A stretch of DNA of 64,000 nucleotides from Symbiodinium kawagutii (Eukaryota; Sar; Dinophyceae; Suessiales; Symbiodiniaceae), in assembly GCA_009767595.1 (NCBI GenBank), contig VSDK01001317.1:232835-296834 (forward strand). The letters are read 5' to 3'. Under the pieces are notes generated by a model. That model had not been told where the DNA came from and did not search any database. It saw only the letters and a program-made list of their open reading frames with translations. The position numbers and the translations under genes are program-made. Shown here piece by piece: positions 59,379 to 64,000 of this stretch (position 1 is the stretch's first letter; each line of letters starts with the position of its first letter).

Positions 59379-60515
59379 TCACAATTTCATTGTAGGATGC
59401 CCAACAAACACACGCCGTGGAACATCGGAAAAACAATCTGGCACATTTTTGAATTTGCCAAGCAGTGCTTGAAACAGTCCTTCGGGCAATGCCTGGGACT
59501 GAGTCTTGTCCTTGCCGCGAAAGCGTTCAAGGCCCAGGTACAGGTTTGACGAGCTTGGCCCACTTGGTCTTCCATTCAAGTAATGAAATGTATTGAAGCA
59601 AGGAACCTGCTGCCAATAACTGCTCGTTGGACCGACTCTTCGACTCTTCGGTTTTCTCTTTTTGTAGTTCACAGTGCTGTTGTGAATGTGGGGCCATGTG
59701 TTGTGTGCTGCTACCAGTCATTGGTGTGTCTCTCCCCTTAGGATAGCCCACCCCTTTCGTTCGCCTCCCAATGCCGGCGTGCCTGAAGACACCTCCATCG
59801 TTGTCTTCTGTCATGGACTCAAGAATTTCTACGAGCTCCTGCATCAATGGTGGTTTCTCAAGTCATAGGGGGACCCCCAAAAATGGCCGCTGGGTTATGA
59901 TCAATGGTCAACACTGGATGATTTGGGGTTGCCACAGGAGTACCCATAATTTTGAGTGTGATGTGAGGATACCATGGGATAGGTTCAGAGTCTTTCTCAA
60001 ACTATGTCAAAGTGGAGGACTCCAAAAAATATCAAAACACATGAAACAATGTTGGTTTTTCTCGCCAGATTTGACCATGTTAAGTGGATCCCAGAAGATC
60101 CCCGCCTAATCATCATCAACATTCATCAACGTAAATACAACCAACAACTGCAAGACTTGCAAAAGAGTGGGCATGTTGGACTACTGTAGCACTCCCCTGT
60201 TGTCACTAGTTCAATCATTCAAAGAAAAACAGTTGGAGGGTGTTTGTTGTGGCCTTGTGAAGCCTTCGAAACTGATCGAAGCTTCTCTTTTGCTGGTCAA
60301 GAACATGCAAATCAAATGCACTGCATCGGAAGTGCCTGGTGGTCAGGATCATTGGAGTAGTGATCTTGTTTTTCTTCTTGTCTAGCCCGCTTCAATGCGT
60401 TCCTGTTGCAGGCAACAGCTGCAGCAAAGAAAATTTCTCGCAAGCACTGCAAATAGGATTGCTGTATGTATGCCTGTAACTGTTTTTGGTTGCTTGTCGC
60501 ATTAAATCCCTGCAT
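59379..60515 (-). CDS. cassette gene 2, copy B, exon structure unresolved
   Basis: Shared segments: near 60340-60440 (ARQEEKQDHYSNDPDHQ), 59771-59847 (ELVEILESMTEDNDGGVFRH) and 59379-59510 (DKTQSQALPEGLFQALLGKF, stop at 59379). GC or GA donors follow the first two. Upstream of the first segment the frame that would encode the hydrophobic N-terminus in copy A is broken here, so copy B may lack a signal or anchor. Two frames are open around 59530-59580 (one reads EWKTKWAKLVKPVPG), and I could not decide which is translated. Function unknown. Confidence 0.4.
59848..59958. mobile_element. MITE, family 1
   Basis: Left end TGGTGGTTTCTCAAGTCATA with GGGGGACCCCC, right part GGAGTACCCATAATTTTGAG. It begins at the right edge of the shared gene-2 segment 59771-59847. 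Unit A has a family-1 copy about 30 bp further from the same segment (54790), so the two insertions look independent. Confidence 0.7.
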
Positions 60516-60707
60516 TCTTGTCCGAAGTAATTGTAATTATTTCTGCAATTCCATGCGTTGTTTTCCCTGCATTTTTTACCCAACATATTCGGAATTTTGC
60601 AATACTAGCACATTCATCCCCTGTTCTTAACTCCTCGCTTCTATTTCTAGATCCTTCCTAGAGTCCTACACATATACAATTCATTTCTCCATCCCGCGCG
60701 TTTTGCC

Positions 60708-62340
60708 TCACTTTGTCGGCATCTGCTTGTCGAATCTTTGACAAGAAGCCAGGTACGCCTCGAGAACATCCGGATCTCCACTTGTTACTCACACTTATCA
60801 TCCCACCATGAGCATCCATCAGCAGTGTGAAATCGTCCAGTCGCCATTGTAAGGTGTTGCACTACTTGGAAAACTGGGAAGGATCACGGATCATGATCCA
60901 TGCAGCAAATGCCTAGGGCCTACCGGTACAGTTGGAGATGGCACGTTCAAATTTTGGCACGTGCGCCGCATGGTCATCCTGGCTGTTGCAGCTGGGCATT
61001 CCACGTCCCTGGACTTTCATCAAGCATCTGGCCTCAGGCATGTTGTCATGTAGATCACCGCCATCTACATGACTTGGCAATGGCTATCAACTGCCCACTT
61101 CAGGTAGACCGTTGAAGAAACAAAGAAACATCAGAAAAAATTAAGAATGATTAGTAATTATGATAATAATAAATCATCATAACGATAGAAAACATTTCAA
61201 AACAATGTGAATCTAATGTGTGAGATCTCTTCCGAATTCACTTCACTGGTCCTTGACTATCGTCCGAAACGGGCCCCACAAAATGTCAGCGGCTGTGGAT
61301 GGCTATGGTGCCCCAAATCCATTGTCGATGATCAAGAAACGGAGGTTTTACCGGTGTTTCATGTTTCTGCATGTTTTTGAAGATCCAATCTACCGGGCGG
61401 GGACTGGCGGATGGAGGATGGGTTCCTTGGTTGCGGATGCGGAACCCCTTGTCTTTAAAGGCTTTTTGAAAATAAACTCGCCAGTGGTCCGGCCCCATTT
61501 TGGACCTATGAATAACGCGGGCTGAACATGGACCCAACTTGTCAAACATGGCCCTAATATGGGTCCAACGGAGTTAAGGTCAATGGCAAACGTTGTCTTG
61601 ACAGATGAGGACTGGTGAACAGTAAAGTAACAGTGGTCCAGTTTCTGCTCAAGTGTGACCAAAGTAAGCATTATCGTATAGATATACTTAAGCAATTAAG
61701 CATCAACACACTGTACGCATAGATACGCATAGTTTCTTAAGCCATTACTGAGGAATTTTTGATCTTTGACCTTTCGCCGCAATTTTCGCGCGTTGAGGCC
61801 CCAGCCACGCTGAGCCTAACTCGAAGATCGGGTTTCCTCAGCCAGTCGAAGACAGCCACATACGGTTTTGTGCCTGCGCCGCTTTGCGGACAAAGGGAAA
61901 CTGCAATAGAGGCAATTGGTTGGCATTGTAAAGCACAAGTTACCAAAAGTATCCAATAGTAATGGTGATTTATGGTGATTCATAATCTGTACTAGTAGGG
62001 GATACCAAGCAAAGACTAAACTGTGAGTGTTTTTCACGAGAGAAGCAAGCACTTCGAAAGTCGACGCCGTCAATGCGGTTTCCTTACTAACTATTCACAC
62101 GTGCAATATGTCATACGTACATGCCTACATTCCCGTACATTCACATCCCATCTACATTCTCGTACATTCACATCCCATCGTATCCTATTTGGGCTAGTTG
62201 GGACTGCCTCTCAATGCCTCTCAATGAAAACAAATTGCGATCTGCAAGGCGTACTCAGTGTCGGCAGCAATCGGTCTTCTGGAGCTGCATCAGCGAAGTC
62301 CCCCAGTTGCCGGACCTCGGCAGTGTCGGTTCCTTTGTCG
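60708..62340 (-). CDS. cassette gene 3, copy B, unknown function
   Basis: Open shared segments from right to left: about 62233-62334 (AEVRQLGDFADAAPEDRLLP continuing TLSTPCRS), 61793-61857 (VFDWLRKPDLRVRLSVAGA), 60960-61045 (EARCLMKVQGRGMPSCNSQD) and the last exon about 60708-60778 (VLEAYLASCQRFDKQMPTK, stop at 60708). Unlike copy A, the first segment keeps a continuous frame. Exon boundaries are approximate. Conservation of four separate segments between copies, with mostly conservative changes, supports a real gene. No family is recognised. Confidence 0.5.
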
Positions 62341-62345
62341 TGGGG

Positions 62346-63361
62346 CAGTTGCTGGGGCTCTCTGAGACTCTGGTGATATCCCCACTACCTCCGGCAGAGC
62401 ACGTTACGAGATAAATTTGTCCACTACATGAGCCACTGATTATTAACCATCGTCGCTATTGGATATAGAAAAAAACACATACCAAATCATACCAATTCTT
62501 CTGACCGTTGATTACACCTGAGAAGGAAGGGGGCGAAAGCTGGCCTCTACCAACCTCCTCCATTTCATTTTTGGAGGTCGCATGTGAACATAGACAAAAA
62601 TAACCAAATTGTCATTCATTGATCGATTTGATGGTTGGTCATTTAGAAATTTAGCAACTAGAATGTGAAGGGCAAATCTGATTCCCTCATTTTGATAACT
62701 TGGCAGTCAGTTTCATGTTGGCCGCAAAACAAGAATGCCCCCCCCTCCCCAAGCCTTCCAAACATCACCCGACACCTCCAACCATATCAAACATGCAGAT
62801 TTTAATGCTGAAACAAAGCCAGTCGTAAACCTCCGTCACCTGTATGTTCATGCTTATATTGCTGTGCTCAAACACTGGAAATATGCATGGCTTTCACACA
62901 AGTGTTGCAGTTGTCTTGTGCATCTCCTTTCAAGAACAGTTATTAGCATATTTGAGATTCACAATGCCACTATTTTGCGTGGTTTGTGATGTGTTCTGCA
63001 TGTCGCAAACAACGACAAAGCGGGTGCCAAACCGGGTCCGACATAACCCCCTGCCAATTACTGTACAGTGTTTTTGCCATGTGCAAGATCAGGCAAGATC
63101 CATATCCCAAAAACGTTCAACTGACGAAAGAACAAAACTGAAACGTTTTTTTCCTCCAAATCCCAACCCAATGCTATTCTGCGTTTGCCTGTTCATAAAC
63201 TCCATTTCGCAACCACCCGCACCCCCCACCCCGCACACACACACACACCCTAGATAGATCGATCTATAGAACTCCTCTGTACGAAAACCCAGCCCTGCCT
63301 GCCTTTCTGCTGGCCTTCGCAAAAGAATACTGCTGCTGACATTCTCATTGGATCTCGTTGG
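62346..63361. other. spacer right of unit B
   Basis: No coding signal. Contains a C-run (62741-62747), a CCACACACACACAC run near 63235 and AT-rich sequence. Confidence 0.5.
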
Positions 63362-63706
63362 CTAGTGATCAGCATTTTTGAATATGTCCATGACTATTGT
63401 CAGGACAATCTGTACGTAGAAATTGATTCGCCCTATCAACATTTCTAATCTGCCAAATGCCAATCTTAGCATTCCCAGTGCACTAGTAGTGGCGAACCTG
63501 ACTGACATCAATGATTGTTGGCAATGCATTCCTGGCACCCACCGCAAGGTCCACACAAATTCCAGCATCGCTTCATCATCCTCCACAGAGCTCTCCATGG
63601 CAACTCGTGTTACACCTTCCTTACCCCAGGTTGTGAAACTATCATCTTCTTCAGGAGAGCATCTCTGAACAACCCTATCTGCGGAACTAGTGTCACCATG
63701 TGTCAC
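63362..63706 (-). CDS. 114-codon ORF, unrecognised
   Basis: A single frame with coding-like composition in the middle (GVTRVAMESSVEDDEAMLEF, then VRFATTSALGMLRLAFGRLE). The last 20 codons look like intron read-through. No family is known. It lies on the main coding strand, to the right of the cassette duplication. Confidence 0.35.
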   Translation of the reverse strand: MTHGDTSSADRVVQRCSPEEDDSFTTWGKEGVTRVAMESSVEDDEAMLEFVWTLRWVPGMHCQQSLMSVRFATTSALGMLRLAFGRLEMLIGRINFYVQIVLTIVMDIFKNADH

Positions 63707-64000
63707 CTAGTCATTACAGCTTGCGCAGTTGTAGTGAGGTGAGAGCTCTCAAGAATTTAGCAGCGGATTCCAATGATGCAAATGTTGCGTGATAAGCTGA
63801 AATGGTCAGAAGTTGTCAGTTCATCTCATGGCAAACTGTCCTGCCAGTACTGGTTGCGCGATTCCCCCTGATTTTTCCATATGTTTCCTACCTGTTAGCA
63901 AGAGCTGCTCTCCTAGGTACTTGAATCGAAGCCTTGCGTGTTTCTCTAATCTTGTGTGCGCCTTGTGCACCGTGTATCTGGAACAGCTGCAGGCCATGCC

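Larger units (their letters stand above)
58128..62345. repeat. segmental tandem duplication, unit B
   Basis: Parallel to unit A. The near-identical part is gene 1 (58437-59117). Genes 2 and 3 are more diverged, with indels. A fragment resembling sequence just right of gene 1 recurs at about 63800-63850, a possible start of a third unit running out of the window. Confidence 0.9.

Noticed and set aside
1-64000. Dinoflagellate spliced-leader relic (end of SL, TTTTGGCTCAAG)
   Set aside because: I looked for the motif on both strands and saw no convincing copy, so there is no evidence here for retroposed trans-spliced mRNAs.
1-64000. CRISPR arrays, bacterial operons, rRNA genes
   Set aside because: The tandem repeats have no spacer pattern, genes are intron-rich, and no rRNA-like block was seen. 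tRNA genes could not be scanned reliably by eye.

Overview
The window reads as nuclear DNA of a dinoflagellate, most like the Symbiodiniaceae/Suessiales group. Recognisable genes are broken into many tiny exons (27-150 nt is common). By matching conserved protein families across exons I placed 40 introns: 24 have GC donors, 9 GA and 7 GT, and 38 of 40 acceptors are AG followed by G. That splice pattern is known from dinoflagellates. Every gene I can recognise lies on the minus strand, which fits the unidirectional gene blocks of these genomes. Long non-coding stretches, microsatellites, a short TTTAGGG-type array and several small inverted-repeat element families fill the rest.

Layout by position (transcription runs right to left). 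1116-2270: low-complexity Gly/Pro/Gln-rich ORF. 2665-7757: pyruvate kinase, 19 exons found. 9163-16352: a 13-exon gene that joins the E1-alpha and E1-beta subunits of branched-chain 2-oxoacid dehydrogenase in one 798-residue frame, with a mitochondrial-type N-terminus. 19393-21010: a seven-exon, divergent histone H2A. 21-36 kb: mostly repeats and weak coding candidates. 37339-38824: RluA-type pseudouridine synthase. 41.4-43.6 kb: unrecognised exons. 44.9-46.3 kb: a pyrimidine tract followed by a 239-bp satellite whose units carry overlapping ORFs. 48074-48717: LAS1-like pre-rRNA endoribonuclease exons. 52.2-62.4 kb: a tandem duplication of a three-gene cassette of unknown function.

How the genes may work together: pyruvate kinase makes pyruvate, and in alveolates that lack mitochondrial pyruvate dehydrogenase the branched-chain enzyme is thought to convert pyruvate to acetyl-CoA. 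Here the two genes are neighbours on one strand. The pseudouridine synthase and LAS1 are both RNA-processing enzymes, though they are about 9 kb apart and need not be linked.

The two copies of the tandem cassette act as a natural experiment. One has a 685-bp GA-AG intron bounded by 12-bp direct repeats that the other lacks, and one has a 216-bp dispersed element that the other lacks. Exon joins were inferred by eye from frame, phase and family similarity; no transcript evidence was available.
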